From Planctomycetota bacterium (GTDB lineage Bacteria; Planctomycetota; Planctomycetia; Gemmatales; Gemmataceae): 23,167 nt of DNA. The number at the start of each line of letters is the position of its first letter. Within the stretch, counting starts at the first letter, position 1. Of the stretch, positions 21,616-23,167 are shown one piece after another. Below the pieces are notes generated by a model. The model did no database searches and was not told the origin of the DNA. It saw only the letters and a program-made list of their open reading frames with translations. Location of the stretch: positions 1 to 23,167 of the forward strand of contig JAGWVO010000010.1 of the NCBI GenBank assembly GCA_018970845.1. The letters run 5' to 3'. The position numbers and the translations under genes are program-made.

Positions 21616-22986
21616 TCAGTTCATCCACAAAAGCTTGGAAAGCCGGGCGACCGTTTCCGCTTGGGCCGGATCCGATGCCAGGTTCCTCAGTTCGCCCGGG
21701 TCGGCATCCAGGTCGTACAGTTGGCGGCCCTTGGCGCCCTTGTCCCACTCGGTGTAGCGATGTTTTTCGGTCCGCACGGAACGCCCGTCGGCCATCGGCC
21801 TGCGAACCTGCGTGTAGGCGGGCCTGTCGCGGGGCGCCTCGGGATTGTCGAGGAAGGCTTTCAGCGAAAGTCCCTCGAGTTCGGCGGGCGCCTTGAGGCC
21901 GCAATATTCGGCAAGGGTCGGGTAGACATCGATCATTTCCACGGTGCGGGGACTCGCCTTGCCGGCTCCCTTGCTTCCCGGTGCCCTGATGATGAGCGGA
22001 ACGCGCGCCACGCCGTCGAAGAGGCTCATCTTTTGCCAAAGGTTGTGCTCGCCCAGGTGGTAACCATGGTCGGAGACAAAGACGACGATGGTCTTGCCGG
22101 CCAAGCCAAGGGTGTCGAGGGCATCGAGCAGTTCGCCCACCCGGGCATCCATGAACGAGGTGCTGGCATGGTAAGCCTGGATGGCCTGGCGTCGCAGGTC
22201 GTCCGTCAGGTTCTTCTCCTCGGCCTTGCGATTGGAGACCGCCGGGGGTGGTATTCCGGCGTCATGGTCGGGAGGAACCTTCGCCAGGCGAACCGAGGCC
22301 TGGGGATACATCTCGAAGTACTTCTTGGGCGCCACATACGGGGTGTGAGGCCGGTAGAAGCCGACCGCGAGGAAAAACGGCTTTTCCTTGAATCCCCGCA
22401 TGAGCTCCACGGCCTTTCGGGCAGCGATGCCGTCGGTCTGCTCCTGGTCGGTGCCTTCGGCGGCCAGCCAACTCAGGGTTCCGCCGAACTGCCCCTTGGC
22501 CAGCGAGAAGATATGGGGCTCGTCATCCTTGTCACGGCCGCGGGGGTTGAAGGTGGTGTCCCACGAACGGGCGTCATCAAGGCCCGGGGTGCCGATGCCA
22601 TTGGGAACATTGTAATGGTACAGCTTGCCCACCCGCGCCACGGCATAGCCGTTCTTGCGGAACAATTCGGACATGGAAACCGCGTCGGGCAGCTTGTCGC
22701 GGAAGTGGGGATGTTCGGTGTTTCCCGGGTTCGTGAGCACGCCGGTGGAATCGGGTCGCCTGCCCGTGAGGAACGACGAACGGCTCGGGCTGCAAAGCGG
22801 AAACTGGCAATAAGCCCGGTCGAAGCGTACGCCTTCGCGAGCCAGCCTGTCGATGTGGGGCGACTTAACCTGGGGGTCGCCATAGCAGCCCAACCGGCAA
22901 TTGAGGTCGTCAGCCATGATCAGCAGGACATTGGGGCGCTGGGCGCCCTGCGACAAGGCGCATGCCAAGACGGCGAATAACAGCAT
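21616..22986 (-). CDS. Secreted type I sulfatase, iduronate-2-sulfatase-like, 456 aa
   Basis: GGAGAG at 22993-22998 fixes the ATG at 22986, and the product starts with a signal peptide, MLLFAVLACALSQGAQ. The formylglycine signature C-x-P-x-R is complete: Cys65-Ser-Pro67-Ser-Arg69 followed by SSFLTGRRPD. Metal and catalytic residues are in place: Asp26-Asp27, Lys121 and His124 in GKLYH, His214 in YRPHTPY, Asp306-His307 in FVSDHGYHLGEHN and Lys319. The layout DDLNCRLGCYG..SPHIDRLA matches iduronate-2-sulfatase rather than arylsulfatase, a group common in Planctomycetes that desulfates glycans. An activating formylglycine-generating enzyme must exist elsewhere in the genome. It follows a DUF1501 gene by 17 bases and precedes the beta-helix gene by 22. 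Sulfatase class is secure; the glycan is unknown. Confidence 0.95.
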   Translation of the reverse strand: MLLFAVLACALSQGAQRPNVLLIMADDLNCRLGCYGDPQVKSPHIDRLAREGVRFDRAYCQFPLCSPSRSSFLTGRRPDSTGVLTNPGNTEHPHFRDKLPDAVSMSELFRKNGYAVARVGKLYHYNVPNGIGTPGLDDARSWDTTFNPRGRDKDDEPHIFSLAKGQFGGTLSWLAAEGTDQEQTDGIAARKAVELMRGFKEKPFFLAVGFYRPHTPYVAPKKYFEMYPQASVRLAKVPPDHDAGIPPPAVSNRKAEEKNLTDDLRRQAIQAYHASTSFMDARVGELLDALDTLGLAGKTIVVFVSDHGYHLGEHNLWQKMSLFDGVARVPLIIRAPGSKGAGKASPRTVEMIDVYPTLAEYCGLKAPAELEGLSLKAFLDNPEAPRDRPAYTQVRRPMADGRSVRTEKHRYTEWDKGAKGRQLYDLDADPGELRNLASDPAQAETVARLSKLLWMN

Positions 22987-23003
22987 GAAAGGCTCTCCAG
23001 ATA

Positions 23004-23167
23004 TCAAGCCAGGATCGGCTTGATGACATTCCCGTGGTCGATCTCCAGCCTTTTCCGCTCAGGCAGTTCAAGCCGGCGCGAATCCAGCCCCATCAGGTGC
23101 AGGATCGTGGCGTGGACATCAGTGACATAATGGCGATCTTCCACGGCGTGAAAGCCAAGCTCGTCGG
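23004..23167 (-). CDS. C-terminus of a third DUF1501 protein (cut by the window edge)
   Basis: Reading the minus strand from the window edge gives 53 residues and a TGA at 23004-23006. The segment HAVEDRHYVTDVHATILHLM followed by GLD, and the final HGNVIKPILA, are typical of the very end of DUF1501 proteins, where the conserved D-x-H-A-T helix completes the metal-rich core. The start and the Tat signal lie beyond the window. It is the first visible gene of the operon, 17 bases before the sulfatase, and its own upstream partner is likely a DUF1549/DUF1553 gene by analogy with other Planctomycetes, which cannot be seen here. Confidence 0.88.
   Translation of the reverse strand, partial: DELGFHAVEDRHYVTDVHATILHLMGLDSRRLELPERKRLEIDHGNVIKPILA

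Overview
The window is GC-rich bacterial chromosome and reads as Planctomycetes or a close PVC relative. The main signs are two complete DUF1501 proteins and the tail of a third, two HEAT plus beta-propeller lipoprotein-like or exported proteins with the planctomycete-style 'DF..RE' and 'AW..WW' motifs, an iduronate-2-sulfatase-type sulfatase, a ceramidase-family protein and a Tat-exported beta-helix protein. This placement rests on family content, not on a marker gene. I see no rRNA, tRNA, CRISPR array, insertion sequence or phage gene.

Layout. Positions 1-3903 hold the C-terminus of a membrane protein (+), a 67-residue conserved-looking small protein (-), a TPR-like protein (+), and a two-gene DUF1501/TolB-like unit (+). 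A perfect GC-rich hairpin at about 3979-4006 separates this from a long run of minus-strand genes. Positions 4030-10023, read right to left, encode an SDR oxidoreductase, a Nudix hydrolase translationally coupled to a single-HKD phospholipase-D-type protein, two paralogous exported HEAT/propeller proteins, and a secreted SGNH hydrolase. Positions 10134-13813 encode two adjacent membrane-associated dynamin-like GTPases driven by a recognisable promoter. A 223-bp divergent intergenic region follows, then a second complete DUF1501 gene (+).

Positions 15404-23167 are a tight minus-strand cluster running right to left: DUF1501 (cut by the window edge), sulfatase, Tat-exported beta-helix protein, enolase-superfamily sugar-acid dehydratase, DHDPS/KDG-aldolase-like protein, MFS sugar-acid transporter of the ACS type, and a cytoplasmic ceramidase-fold protein. 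Two junctions are ATGA overlaps and the rest are 17-26 bp apart. The inferred logic is export of a sulfatase and a carbohydrate-active beta-helix enzyme, import of a released sugar acid, then dehydration and aldol cleavage inside the cell. The substrate cannot be read from sequence. This cluster is the best candidate for an undescribed pathway, because two of its enzymes lack the textbook catalytic residue of their families: the DHDPS-like protein has Met where the catalytic Tyr is expected, and the ceramidase-like protein has Gly where the nucleophile Ser is expected and carries no signal peptide.

The second point of interest is the GTPase pair, in which one partner has a canonical G4 motif (NKAD) and the other a degenerate one (TKAR).
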